A DNA stretch of 64,000 nt from Istiophorus platypterus (GCA_016859345.1 CM029119.1:7973912-8037911); one strand, 5' to 3'; shown: positions 13,000-29,336, counted from the stretch's first letter. The notes: generated from the sequence alone by a model not told the origin. Made by a program: numbers and translations.

Positions 13000-15900
13000 T
13001 AGCCCCATAGCTCATTATGTCTGGTTTAGCTGCTCTGGATTGTGCTGGAAGCGGGGGTGGGGGTGTGGGGGGGGTCTGGGATTTGGGCAGGGTGGGGTTT
13101 GGTGACCCTAGAGAGCACGACCTGAGGGGACATTTTATGGGATTTATGGGGAGGGTACCAATGAGGACAGGGGGATGGGGCAGAAACTTTGGAAAGAAAC
13201 TTTGTGGTGCCCCTGCTGGTTCAGTACCCTCCTGTGAACATCCCCTTTGACTTTTTTAAGTGAAAAATACACTGACAAGAACAATTGCTTTTGAATTGAT
13301 AATGTGATGAGATACAACTAAAACAAAGCACATTATAATTCTGAAAAAAACTCAATCTTGTCTTTTGTAGTCAGCAATTAATAAAAATCTGTAAACAAAT
13401 ATTGTTTCCATCAGAAGATAGTTGTTAGTTATATTAATGGTTAACCTTCTTTTATATATTCAGATGCAGTGGTGACGGAGGGAAGATTGAGTTTCCCTCC
13501 ACATCACTGAATTACTGAGGCGCAGGAGTTTTGATTTCCCTCCAAAAACTCTATTGTAAAACTTCTCCCCCTCCACTTATACAAGCTACACAGCAGCCGC
13601 CTCCACCCCCAGCCGTCACACATCAATCCATGGTGGTGTGTGTGTGTTTTGGGAAGTGGGGGTGTCTCAGCCAGAGTGCTGTTAACTCCCCAGGGTGTAA
13701 AAGATTTTTGGACTAACACTGCAAGTCTCAAAAACAAACTCTTTGATCCTGGGTTACTGAAGCTTTTTTGGTCTCAAAGACACTGAAAATATTGTGTCGT
13801 TTGCATCCAGTCTGAGAAAAAAAACCCAAAACGTATCTACTCTAAGAAGAGGTTTAATACACGTGAGATTTTAGTCCTTCCTGATCACAATATCTCTTCA
13901 AATCCTATGATCCTTTGCAAAGGATTCAACTCACATTAACAATCCACATTTAGTTCGCTCCCTGTTTGTGGGTATGTGCCTATAATGCCTGATTAAAGGA
14001 CATAGATGCCTCCTTAAGAGTTAAAATGAGTTATTCCACCCCCAACTTTGTGTCAGGAAGTTTAATCAGGGTTGCAGAGGTGTGTGGATGACCTTTGACC
14101 TCCTGGACATCTCTGGCCCTTCTCTTACTTGCCTTTAGGTGAGTATCAGGATATCCCTCATTTAACTCTTAACCTAGAGGTCCCCTTTTAGCAACCAGTC
14201 AATCAGAGTAAAGGCATCTGCACATAAAAGCACATTTAAACAGTCAGTTGTTCCCCATAAATGATTACCAAACACTTGCAACCACAACTGAATAGGCAAA
14301 AATACCAGAATGAGCAGCTCTGCTGAATTGTAGATGCAAGTTGAAAGCGTTGAGTGTGCAGCAGATGCAGTGTCCATTCACAGCTAGTGCAGGTCACACA
14401 TAACATTTATCCCAATTAGTTCAACTGATTAGTAGAGGAGGACAGTACTCCATTGGAGCTGAAATGTTTTTTTCTAGTGGATAGTACAAATGCTGTTGTT
14501 GTCAATGAGCATTGTAGATGAATATCTTTAGGGCAGTTTACTATGGGAAATCAGTTAGAAAAGAAAAACAATGTCTGACATGGTGCACTTTCTATTGTGT
14601 CTTTTATATTATGGTGTAGTGTATTTAATAATTACTGCTTTTCCTTTACAAAACCCCAATTTTTTTAAATCCTTTTAAAGTAATGAAGATCAGATTCAAC
14701 AGTCTTCTTATCTTTAATTCAACCTAAGTTCTCATTTCTACTTAAGGAGAACAATGCTAAACATTTTCTATCGCCTTTAAGAACAGGGTTGGGCATCTAA
14801 GTTCAGACAAGTGTTGACATACAGGACAAAGAGATAAATAGATTAGATCTGTCTTTTACGAACGGTTCTGCTGAGTAATCAGATATAAAAAATGGTAGTC
14901 TGGCAGGACAATTCAACTCATGAGTAGCAAATATCAATGGCTATATGTGATTAGATAATCTTGCCATTTAACACTACAGTTTTGTGGAATGAAAATATTC
15001 AAGGTGAATATCTGCATAATGCATTCAGATTTTTGATCATTTAAAAACTGGTTTAAAAAAATGACGTGTCTGTGTTCAGGAGCAAAAGATGTGACATGTA
15101 GCACATTAACTTTCTAAGGTACATTTACGCATGTGGCTCCAACTTGGTGGAACTTCTGTGAGTACAGAGAGCAGCTTTGAATACTTGATTTACATTTAAG
15201 TTTTATTTTGTGTCTGTGTTCTGGCACAAGAATAGATTATAGTGGTGAGCAAGTGAATGTAAGGGGTGTGGGGGTAATTGTGATTGACAGCTGTGCATTA
15301 GTTCACATTTGTTTGCAGTTTTCTTTGGTGTCACAGTGTGATGGATAGTTACAGAATGTGCAAAGAGGTGAATATGTCTGTGTGTCTGTGAAATAAAGGA
15401 GACTTTAAAATGAAACTATTTGCAAAAACATTTTAACCATGAATCTATGGCATTAATGATTTATCCCTTCTCTTTTAATCCATTTCCAACTTCTTACAGT
15501 TAAAACGGTTGAACAAATATTTTAAAAACTTTTTTTTGCGCATTGCATTCAGCGCCACTTGAACAAACTGCAATAAGTCTATGAGCCCTTCCCCTTCTCA
15601 AAATGAGCAAACGCACCAAACAAAGGGCCACCATTGTGGATAAACACTGCTTTTGTTTTATCCATTTTAACCTGAGGTTTCCTTTAACGCCGAGGAGAGA
15701 GTGTTCACCCTTTCTCTCTTTTCAGGCGCTTTGGCGCTGAATAGCAGAGACCACTGCCAAATGGGAAAATGACTACACAGGCAGAAAGAAAGACCAGAAT
15801 CAATCAGGAAGTGGCAGCTTTTCAGCTGTGCCAGAGGAGCCAGGCAACTTCCTGGTCGTGTTGCCAAGGTGACTGGAAGCTCAGCCAGCTGGTGCAGCGG

Positions 15901-17775
15901 GCAGCAGTCGGGTTTCATGGGGGGGTGACGGTTGGGATATTGGACACGAGGAGTGAGCGGCGAGCTGGGGAGAGAGGAAGAGGCAGTTTAAATGTAAGCA
16001 CTGGGTTCTTCGAACAGCTCTCATATGAACCATCACAATGTGGAGTGAATGTGTCTCATTCTTTGTAAACACTCGCATGATCCCTACAATTACTTCCTAC
16101 TTCTGGTATGTTTCTACGCACAGTATATTGTAGGATTTTTTATTCTTTATAATCTGTTTTATGGCAGCTAGATGCATTGAATTTTTGTGAAAGTCTCATT
16201 TTTATCTCTTTTTTCCTCTCAGAGATGAATAACTACTGTACAATAGTTCAGAAATTATCACATGAGCTCAATAAGCAGAGCAAAAAGGACGATTCTGGCA
16301 TATGCAATCACACTTGAACTTTACTCATATACATGGTGAAAAATTATGTAGATAATATTACATAACACTTCCATTGTAATGTCACTCCTGGATTTGCGGT
16401 CTTCATATATGATATTATGCTTTGCTCTTCTCCCCTGCATTATACAGCTTTATAATTATATCTAAGTTCTGGGTGCATGATGGGACATCATTGGCACAGA
16501 AAAACATGTTTTTGCACATACTTTTTTTAGCAAGAGAGAGGCTGTAAGTAAGAGTTCAAGGGTTTGGGAGCACACAGAGCAGGGATTTGAGTAAAATTCA
16601 GTGAGAGGTTATTTTTGTGCATTTATGCAAATAATAGCAAACACATGAAATCCTGCAATGTTTGTTTTTCTTAAATTATTCTCTGCATGATAATGTTTCT
16701 CTACCACATATAACTGAAGTGCAAAAAAAAAATTATGTTCTAAAGATATCCCAAAGCACACTAAGAATTAATACACAAATACAATACAATAAACTACGTT
16801 CAGTTACTAGTTTATAATGGAAACCTAACCAATAATAATGCAGTCAATAATATGAGGCCCACAATAAAGCCTCCCTTCATGAAAGTTATTCTGTTCATTT
16901 TTGTTTTTAACTGTTGAAGTGAGGTTATCCAACTTGAATGTTATTTTGTTGTCTATATTTGTTTTTTAAATATTGGGACCAACCTGTTTATGTCAGTTTG
17001 TCATTTGTGTTCTTGTGACCCCCTAATTAGTAGACATAGTTATTTATTTCTAAATGTTGACGTGTCCTGCTAATTTGTCACAGGCAAAAAAGTTCATTTA
17101 TTAAGCGCTTGGTGAAAACTCATTGTTTCTCATCTTTGGATCTAAAGTAGCAGTATTAGTGTTTGTCCTCATTGGTCTGTGGTCTGGGGGCTGGTTGGCT
17201 GGATGGGTGTTCTCTGGGAGGATCAGAGGACCAGACGGGTGGAGATAGGTAAACACAGCTGGGGACACACAGCGCTGGTGGGTCTGTGGCTCGGCGGCCC
17301 CCTTCACACATTTATCAGTGTGTTTGCTCAGGGGATGTGCCCTAATCTTCACACGCTGATCTCTGAGTGGAGCCCACACAGAGCCCCAACAGGCCGGGAT
17401 GAAAGTGACCCTGTCCACTGTCACAGCCTTGCTAATTCCTCCATGGCTAAACTTGAATGTTATTATTAAAGGCCTTTAGGGTTCGTCAATGGATCGGTCT
17501 GTGTTGGGCTGAATCTCTCTGTGGGTGGGATGGCCCCGATAAATTCTTAATCATCCGATGAACAAGCCTCCTACTGATGAACGGATCATTGTCATGGAGT
17601 ATCAGGCAAAAAATTGTTACCATTGACAATATTTACGAAACATTGGCATATAACATCAGCATCTTTACATATAAGGGGTCACAGTTTCAGTTGACCGCTT
17701 GGGGAATAATCCCCAGTGGTCAGGGATTTATTTTATGCAAATGTCCTAGTGCTTCAAAATGGTTCAACCTTCCTC
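13000..17775. other. Gene-free stretch
   Basis: No supported exon. It contains a G-rich tract at 13050-13180 and a moderately GC-rich, unique-looking part at 15680-16010. Another unique-looking part lies at 17100-17460, with no long simple repeat. The open frames in these parts occur on both strands at once, which is typical of GC-rich non-coding DNA. Confidence 0.45.
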
Positions 17776-17779
17776 AAAA

Positions 17780-17867
<88 letters not shown>
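17780..17867 (+). repeat. (ATCT)22 microsatellite
   Basis: About 88 bases of essentially perfect tetranucleotide repeat. Being 4-mer based, it cycles through all frames and yields a repeated Ser-Ile-Tyr-Leu reading without stops. It is likely to be length-polymorphic. Confidence 0.97.
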
Positions 17868-18299
17868 AGGGTTTTTTGAGTGAACACTAGTACACTAGTG
17901 TCAGTGTTGCACTAGAGTTTTGAGGTTTGATTGAACTTTAATCATAGGGCGCTATCTGCTGGTGGGTACTTTATGTTGCGCTGCTCTCCTCCCGTCAGAC
18001 ATGGTGGTAGTTGCTGCAACTTGGAGGCGTTATGGGCAGTGACATAGCCTGTGCAGATGTAGTATAAGAGCAGGTTTAGGGATTAGTTTTTTGGTCTAGA
18101 ATTTTATTTACACGGGGAAATCGCAATTCCCTCTGAACAGTCTTAATCAAACATGCTTTAATACATTTTTCAAGGACTCTGATATTAAGTGTACATTCAC
18201 TTCTTGTATATTTTCTAAGAAAAGTGTGTATTATAGGTGGTGGATCAAAGGAAACGTGTCTTTAGCGTCTAATTGATTCTGTCAAGGGAACGATTAAAA

Positions 18300-19405
18300 T
18301 AAAAAACTTCCTTTCGGCTTCCGTCGACGGTGCGTAGTCGCTTGACGTCAGCATAACAACAACCTGTCATGACAGCTGTATGAGGGGAAAAAAATCGGTT
18401 AAGCTTTGATATCACAGTAAATTAAACCTCTCTCACCTGTATGTAAGATCCCTGCTATAGGGTAAGAACTGGAAACCGAGGATCTCAGAATCGAACCCAA
18501 GCTTGCATGGGAATAGCTAAAAAAGAGGGTAACATCGCCAGTCTAGCACACAAGCTAAACTAGCATTAGCCACTTTGTGTTTTCTGAGGTTGCCTAGCGG
18601 CGCTGAGGAAAATTTGGAGATAAATACCAAATAGATTTTTTCAGGCCAGTGATAGCTAAAATCTAAACTTCCGAAATTAGCTTCCGGTTGAATTTGCATC
18701 TCTTTTTATGGCAGAGGGTGCAGAATCGTGTTCCTGTTAGCGAACCACCCTGCGAAACGTTAATCGACAGCATAGCTTACTTTGCTAGCTTAGCTAAACG
18801 GCTAACATCCGAGCACCGATCTCTCGTTTGCTGTTAACTGAAGTTAGCGACTCTGTCACTCTCCTCTCCGTGTTCGTGCAGGTTGTCAGTGACCCAGGCG
18901 TTAATTATATTTTTAACGGTGCTCGTTTGCAGCCTTTAACTGCCATTGTGTGCCAGTGCTGTGGCGTTACCGTCAAAGCTTTTGCCGTAGCGGAAGGAAC
19001 CGTGAGTGTGTAACGTTTTCTGGTGGCTGGCTAGCTAGCTAGCCGGCTAGCTAGCCGTGCAGCCCAGTCAGTTACCGCTGAGGTCCGTCACATGAATAGT
19101 TAATTCGCCATCCAGCCACCTCGCTGTATTTTTCAGCTGTGAGCACAGTCAGCGAATTAAACGGGGGGCCCGTCTGGGCGGCATCGAGGGCTGCACCTAA
19201 TTCGCCCAAGACGCGCATTGCAGGTGCATTGCAGGGAACAAACGCCCGCTAATGTCGATTTAACTTTACATGCTCTGTCTCTGGTATAGTACGTGAGATC
19301 CAGGAGGGACAGGGCATTCTTGGACCTGTCAGTTAACCAGCCGGAGAGACGGGGAACAGGATAGGGAAGCAGGGCGAGGCGGGCCCCGCGGAGCCGGCGG
19401 AGAAA
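18300..19405 (+). promoter_or_regulatory. stub1: stub1 promoter and 5' untranslated region
   Basis: The 1.1 kb upstream of the stub1 start codon becomes progressively CpG- and GC-rich, most strongly in the last 300 bases, as expected for the CpG-island promoter of a housekeeping chaperone-associated gene. There is no TATA box near the start. A full palindromic cAMP-response element (TGACGTCA) lies at 18343-18350. A run of GGCTAGCTAGC palindromes occupies 19029-19056. The transcription start cannot be fixed; the start codon at 19406 follows a GC-rich leader (gcggagaaaATGG, favourable Kozak context). Confidence 0.6.
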
Positions 19406-23039
<3,634 letters not shown>

Positions 23040-25030
23040 GGGGGGTTTCCTACTCCCATTTCTCCATCATACTCCCATACCCAACACAAAGCCTGGACAG
23101 CACAAGACTTTAGAGAACAGATCTCCCCTTGTCTGGATATGTACTTTGCACAAGTGGGAAAAGCCACAGGATGGACTACCAAATGGGAGCCATGCATCTC
23201 GGTCTGCCTCCCCTTCCCACATTTTATCTTTGCTGTAAAACTTCCTGCTCCAACTTTCTGATGGCCTGCTGCTCCCTTTAAAAACCCCTTTTCATCCTGC
23301 TATTTCTATACTTCTCCTTTTACTTCCTGTTCCTCTCTGTCATGCTCTTTCTAGTCTTTCAAGCCTGAATCTTTTCTTTACTCAAAATAAGGGGCCAATT
23401 TCTCTGGTCTCTTCTTGCTCCTTCCCTACTCTGTCTCTCTCTTTCTCTGAGTGCCACAATCCTTGGAAAGCATCAGCATTGAACTCCAATGCTTCAAAGG
23501 TTCCACCAATATTTAAAAAAAAAACATTTTGGTGGCAAAAACCATTAAGACTTTGGCCTTTTATTTGGCATTTAATCCAGTATTTCTTAGTCATGTTTTT
23601 CTTTTAAGGATGGAGCATTTGCCGACTTCTTAATGTACGTTTGCTGAAGTGGTAACTAAAATGCCAAAACCCTATTCTCAACAGGGTGAGTAGTATGTAT
23701 GCAAATTTTACATGATGATAACTGAACAATAATCAATGCTAAGTGTGTTACTGAACCTGCTGTGAGTCAACTGGCACAAATGTGGTGCTCCATACATACC
23801 CCACTCATTTCACCATACTGTAAGACTGAGTAGATTGTTTTTTGTTTTTTTTTTCTTCTTTGCATATCAATCACACCCCATTACAGACAATTGAAATAAG
23901 TTGAATGTATGCATAATGTACTCTTTAGGTTTGACGTGCAGTAATGCAAAATGCTTTTTATCAAGACAATGTAAGGTTTTAATGAAAAGCAGCCTTGAAC
24001 TGGATACAGAAAATGAATGGGAATGACTGCTGCATACACAAGTTTTCACATTGCTGGATATAATTGAAAATATTGAAATGTTTGAATTTTGATAGATGAC
24101 ATCAACTGATCTGGTTGATGCTAAAATCCACTTTGAAGGATGGTCTGTGCTGCCTCTGTCGTTCATAAAATCAAAACAGTTTGCTTGGGCATTGTCTTTG
24201 GCTCGTGCTGTTTACTTGGAATGACAGTGGACGCTCACATCAAGCATGAAGTGAATTTTCTTTTCCTTTGCAAAAATAAGAGGATTATTGTCATTTTCCT
24301 CATCTTTTTGCTGTTAATTTTGTGCACCTTCTCCTCCCAGTGTCAGTTATAAAGAAAATGATTGCAACAGCATCTGTAAACCAATCAGTGTGAAACTAAC
24401 TTCAGGCTTTGGAATATCCTGTTACGAGGATTTGAGGTTCACAAGCATCACTGTACCAACCTGCTCTGTTAGAAATGCTGGAAGAGTTACGACCATCTTA
24501 TCTCATCCGTACCTCAGTCCAAGTTTTTTTGCATTGCTGGCTCACTGGCATTCACTGTAAAACACATCTTCAGTTCCATACTATTAGTTTACAGGTTTTT
24601 ATGCTGAATGTGTGTCTCTGTTGAATTAGGCCTGTCAGTGGTTCATGTCTGGGTGCAGGTAGTGTAAATAATTTGCTTGTGTATCTCAGATTTATTTCTT
24701 GACAAAATAGGGTTCTTTTTCTTTTCTTGAGAAATCCTAGAGCTTGAGAAACTGTATTAAATGTAGATATGTTGATAACATAAATTCCTGGTTCAGTTTC
24801 TATTTGTCCCAATTAAACCATGAACTTTGAGTTTTATGTGGTGTTTCTGACAGTAGATTATCATTAAAGAGCTACCAAGTATGATGGCAACTCTGCTGCT
24901 CATTGGAAAATCTATCTTGAGGAATCATGGTTTCCAGCATGTAAATATTTCACTGCCTAACAAAAAAAAAAGAACAGCTTTCCAGCCCAATTCATGACAT
25001 AAGCCCTGCAATAAATACAAAATTTGGTAA
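23040..25030 (+). other. stub1: stub1 3' untranslated region
   Basis: After the TAA the sequence is non-coding and free of long simple repeats. The best polyadenylation signal I see is AATAAA at 25010-25015, which would give a 3' UTR of about 2 kb. Earlier weaker candidates (ATTAAA-type, for example near 24812 and 24863) could also be used. The end is therefore approximate. Confidence 0.5.
25010..25015 (+). terminator. stub1: Candidate polyadenylation signal of stub1
   Basis: Canonical AATAAA hexamer, about 2 kb after the stub1 stop and about 1.25 kb before the pentraxin start, in the same orientation. Confidence 0.45.
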
Positions 25031-25149
25031 ACCTAGTAGTGTTTTTTGTTTAGAACCTGAGACGTGTGACTTTATTTTTCAATAATCCATAGTTTGGTAT
25101 GAACAAAAATTCCTATTAACTATTTTCGAGTCAGTGCTGAAATGGGTCT

Positions 25150-25460
25150 TCTTGTGTCCATTGCTCATTATCGATATATCAGCTGGTCGATGTATTAGCT
25201 TACCACAGATCTTTTGGTATTGGCATAAGTATGTAAATAAATAAGCTACTAGAAAATGTCACCATTATATACAGTAGTTTGCCCATCAGAAAAGAGCCTA
25301 TTCTTCAGCTTTTAAATGTTCAGCTCAGCCCATATCTTGCCCATATTTCTTATTCATGAATTTATGTGGAAATATCAACTGATATAGTACTAGCAAATTT
25401 TAAAATACACATCCAGATTATTAATATCAGCTTAAAAATCCAGTTATTAATCAGGCTCTA
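25150..25460 (+). repeat. Dispersed fish repeat ending in attaatcaggctctaac
   Basis: The sequence has the look of a common percomorph repeat rich in ATCGATATATCAG-type motifs that ends in a TCAGGCTCTA string. It lies between stub1 and the pentraxin gene. The match is from memory and the copy is diverged; the family name is not certain. Confidence 0.45.
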
Positions 25461-25464
25461 ACAT

Positions 25465-26250
25465 GTTGCTGCACAGTTTAAAACTACAAATTTTGCATCC
25501 TTGAAAACATTTTAGGTTAAACAATTTATTGTTATAGCAGGCGTCAATGTTATATTGTCCACAACATCAAAATGAAGTGGAACTGCTAAAAACATGAGGT
25601 TAGGTTAAACAAATGCAGTTCTTCTTCTTGATCTAAATATATTTAAAGCCTAACATACTTTTAAATAATGGACACTGATTTAATCAAAGGGTCCGCTGTA
25701 ATTATAAGTCTTTCAGTCCCTTCTAAATTTTTTAATAGGTAAGGACATTCTCTGTCAGGGACTGGTCCTTCAGTATAAAGTAGTTACAGTGAAAACTCCT
25801 CCCAGGGGTGTCCAGGAATATTGTTTCTGGTAAGGCATTTGCTGCTGAGTTTTTTTAATTTTTATTTTCAAATGTCACTTTTCAAAGCCTTGACAAGCAG
25901 AAATGACGCTTCATACACTTCCATCATATTTTGGTGCCATCAATAATCGTGACAGACTGTATATTTAAAAAACGGCCTGGACTGTATATTTAAAAAAAAC
26001 TACAGAAATCTACCATGGATTTAATGGAAATGGCCTTGACTGGTCTGTCATGTGATGCACAAATATGTGGAATGGTGTGTGTCTGCATCAGTCACACACA
26101 CAGGACAGTGTCACTCAGGCCTCACACACCAGGCCTATTGTCAGAGCATCCGCTGAAGAGCTGACGTTGTGCCCGGTGCAAGGAGGGAAGAGGGACAGAG
26201 CACGGGTCACCAGCGAGTGGGGCTGAGTTAGCAACATCGACGAACAACAA
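25465..26250 (+). promoter_or_regulatory. Region upstream of the pentraxin gene
   Basis: This stretch between the repeat and the pentraxin start has no exon. It holds a near-perfect direct duplication of gactgtatatttaaaa at about 25957 and 25980. A GC-richer 150-base stretch (26100-26250) just before the start is the likely proximal promoter and leader. I see no clear TATA box. Confidence 0.35.
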
Positions 26251-26262
26251 AACAACGTCAAA

Positions 26263-27234
26263 ATGGTAGGAAAAGATGGTTCCTCTTTTAACTTTTTACT
26301 TAATTTGATCTTTGATGTGACTGAAGTGTTCAATAATCAACATCACTTTGGGGGTTGTCAGATGATGGCTGATCATGGATGTTCTGTATGTATGTGCAGA
26401 GATTTGCTGTGGTCCTGCTTGGTGTCCTATGGCTGCCTCTGAGTCTCTCCCTAGACACACAGGGTAGGGTTTAAAGAACAAAATGTCATTGAAAAAAGGC
26501 TTTTTTTTTTTGTGTGTGTTTTTTTCCCCCAATGCTTATTATAAAAAAAAATGTACATTTTTCAACCACTGATGAATAATTTGTGCCTCATCAGTGGTTT
26601 CTTTTTTGTCTGTTTTGCCATAGTTGGTCTGACTGACAAAGTCCTGGTCTTCCCTTATGAGACGGACTTCAGTTTTGTGACCCTGATCCCCCTGAAGGAA
26701 ATGGGGCTGAGAGCCTTCACGCTCTGCATGCGTGTGGCCACCGAGCTGCCGGAGGAGCGGCAGATCATTCTGTTCGCCTATCGCACAGCTGACTACGATG
26801 AACTCAATGTGTGGCGTGAGAAGGATGGGCGCATCGCCTTTTACATGAGTGGGGACGGTGTCTTCTTTCACCTGCCGCCCCTTACCACCTTCCGCACCAG
26901 CCTCTGCCTCACCTGGGAGTCTCGCACCGGCCTCGCTGCTTTTTGGGTCGAAGGGAGGCGAAGCACCTACCAGGTCTACAAACCTGGGCACAGCACCCGC
27001 CCAAAAGGCACCGTGCTCCTGGGGCAGGACCCAGACAAGCACCTGGGGGGATTGGAGGCCGCACAGAGCTTTGTAGGGGAGGTGACCGATCTGAATATGT
27101 GGGACTTTGTGCTGTCTAGGAGCATGATCCAGGGCTGGCACTATGGACACAAGGTCCCCAAGGGAAACATCTTTGACTGGGCCACTATCGAGTACGAGCT
27201 GAACGGGAACGTGATGGTGGTGGATGATGACTGA
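26263..27234 (+). CDS. Short secreted pentraxin, CRP/SAP type
   Basis: Secreted innate-immune lectin-like protein; family members form pentameric discs that bind phosphocholine or other ligands with calcium. Three-exon model: ATG at 26263-26265, 26400-26463 and 26624-27234, giving 225 residues. It opens with a signal peptide (MRFAVVLLGVLWLPLSLS) and continues as LTDKVLVFPYET, the usual pentraxin start. The family core is clear: FTLCMR and SLCLTWES carry the two disulfide cysteines, and VLLGQDPD then FVGEVTDLNMWDFVLS follow. The pentraxin signature H-x-C-x-[ST]-W-x-S has Ser in place of His. In the calcium region two acidic/amide positions of human CRP (the Glu-Gln of GQEQD) read Asp-Pro. The second intron sits at the start of the mature protein, as in mammalian CRP. 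The first exon would hold only the start codon, so an in-frame ATG at 26388 (leading MYVQRFAVV) is an alternative start giving the usual two-exon structure. CRP and SAP cannot be told apart here. Confidence 0.88.
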
Positions 27235-28395
27235 ATCGGTGCAGAGTTGATTGCGCGGAGGGATGAAGCCTTGGAGATCTGTTTTGGACTTATACTGATA
27301 TGTGTGATTGTCTTTCTTAGATTCAGTGTTGTTTTATGTTAGGACCCTTCAACTGTTCTTCCTAAGAGACCAACAGTAGTAATCAGGACTGTTTGCGACA
27401 TTCAGTACCTTATGTAACAATATACTAGCCTTTATCTGTTTTTCGGCTGCAAACTACATTGGCAAAAAAGCCTTTACTTTGTTGTGCACAGTGGTATGTT
27501 TTCAATTGTTTTACATCTAAATGCATCACTCACATTTTTTGCTACATGATAACTAAGTTTATAATCTTATTTATTCCTTTAATATTTGCATTTTATTTAA
27601 AGTCATGCGAATCTTCTTTGTGTCTCAGAGCTTCATCCTTTGATTGTTGTGAGATGCAATCGGTAAAGATCAAGCACAAAATGTTGATGTGCCAGGTGTA
27701 TCCATTGGGTGGCAGTCTACACTAGTTCACGTCAAACAGAAACATGTGTCCATTGATGTGTTCTTGCACATTTATGCTTATTAACTGAGGCCAAAGACAG
27801 CTGGTTAAAATGTTGAGGAAAAATGTTTGATTGCTTTAATTCAAGTTAATTTAATTAATGTTTTAATTTGAAGAGGGTTAAGATTTTGCAGATAATGTCA
27901 AATGAAACATTTCAAAATTTCAAATAACTAAGACATCAGCTTGCATCACTATTGATTACTGTGCATTCAACAGCAAACAGACTTTAGATGGCACGTTTGA
28001 TATTGAAAACTGCAATGCGACACTTTAAAATTCAGTTAAAATAATCAGGGTTTTTTTTTGGTTTAAGTTTAGGATGTCATAACAAAAACAAGCTTTTTTT
28101 CAAAAATCTCCTACCACACATTTATAATTGTCAGCATTCGTATTTACTGGCTGTTTGCTAGTGATATTGATGATAAAAATATGAATGAGATATTATAACA
28201 GCAAACTAGGGGGGTGCATTATTTCTACAGTAGACTTAATGATTTAACTGCACTGAGAGACAAATAGCAATTATCATGTTTAAAATCTATTGCCATAATG
28301 TTGCCTTCAGTTACTGTACGCACTCATGAATTTTCCATGTTTCAACTGATGTAAGAACGCTTTTGGGTCTGAAATAAAATCTCACCATGTGCATA
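27235..28395 (+). other. Pentraxin 3' untranslated region
   Basis: Non-coding AT-rich sequence after the TGA. A canonical AATAAA at 28373-28378 (gaaataaaatctc) is the best polyadenylation signal, implying a 3' UTR of about 1.15 kb. Confidence 0.5.
28373..28378 (+). terminator. Candidate polyadenylation signal of the pentraxin gene
   Basis: Canonical AATAAA in an AT-rich context, the first clean hexamer after the pentraxin stop. Confidence 0.5.
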
Positions 28396-28399
28396 ACTA

Positions 28400-29310
28400 A
28401 TAATGTTTGTAATTAAAGAGAATATCTGTCTTTGAAGTCTTGCAGGTTATTTTTCATAATCATCCTTTTTGACGCATTTTAAAGAAATAATAACTTGTAT
28501 ACATAATTCCAACAGGGGAGTAATTACATTTATTTTATTGTTTATCAAATTTTAATTGCGGGATATTTTTAAAAAGAATATCATTCATTTGGCTGGAAGG
28601 GAGAAGGGGACAGTAAGCTTCCATTTACCTATTAATCAAATTGTCATTTATTTTTTTGATACCTGTGCTCCAGTGATAAAATCGCATTTTTCAAAGATTA
28701 TTTTTGAACTGGAATGACAGATAAACTTTCACCTAAAGCATCTGCGCCTCTTCCTTACGGGTCTTTGTCTCCATATTTTCTCATTTTTCCACTGTTCTCA
28801 AGATGACCATGACAAAGAAACATAATAAGATGGATGTGTTACATGTTTCTCACAGAAATCTAGTCGTGTGGAGTTGCTTCTCTAACAAAGGCCCCTCAGA
28901 ATGAGCCCAAGGTCAGATCTTCTCCATCCAAGTGTAACACAGTAACCCTAAGTTCCTGTGTGCGGTCTCTGTTCGTCTCCACGGCTCTGTGCGCTTATCC
29001 TCCCTGCACTGCACCACCATTGTGACCTCCTTGCAGAGACAAGGGAGGAAGTTTTCCAGTGCGCAGCCCGTGCAGGCTCCCTTGAGGGTGGGAAAGTGCT
29101 GCGTTCCGAGTGTGTGTTTATTCCGTCCAAATCACCCGTCGGGTCTCTCGCAGCAGCTAAATAAGGAGAAGGCAGGGCCAATGAGTTCTGACTGCGGGTC
29201 AGCAGCCAAATGTTCCACCTTCTTGGATGTTGCAATGCATTAATCGCAGTGCCCACTCACTGTGTGGTAACACCTTTGTGGACCATCTGCCCAAGCCTGG
29301 CTTCTTAGCC
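28400..29310. other. Gene-free stretch with a GC-rich unique block at 28900-29260
   Basis: The block 28900-29260 is GC-richer than its flanks, without simple repeats, and includes strings such as gcaatgcattaatcgcagtg that look like homeodomain-site-rich conserved non-coding DNA. Open frames are present on both strands but none has splice or homology support. It could be a regulatory element of a neighbouring gene. Confidence 0.35.
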
Positions 29311-29316
29311 CTCTGG

Positions 29317-29336
29317 TACACACACACACTCACACA

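Noticed and set aside
12734..13015. Cys/Val-rich and Thr/His-rich frames that resemble cysteine-rich peptides
   Set aside because: They are translations of the (CA)n/(TG)n microsatellites only.
17780..17867. Regular direct repeats that could suggest a CRISPR array
   Set aside because: Pure 4-base tandem repeat without spacers, in a vertebrate genome.
17577..17879. Repetitive Ser-Ile-Tyr-Leu frame
   Set aside because: It results from the (ATCT)22 microsatellite and has no gene context.
26539..27150. 203-codon open frame on the minus strand
   Set aside because: Antisense shadow of the third pentraxin exon, whose plus-strand reading is a clear pentraxin.
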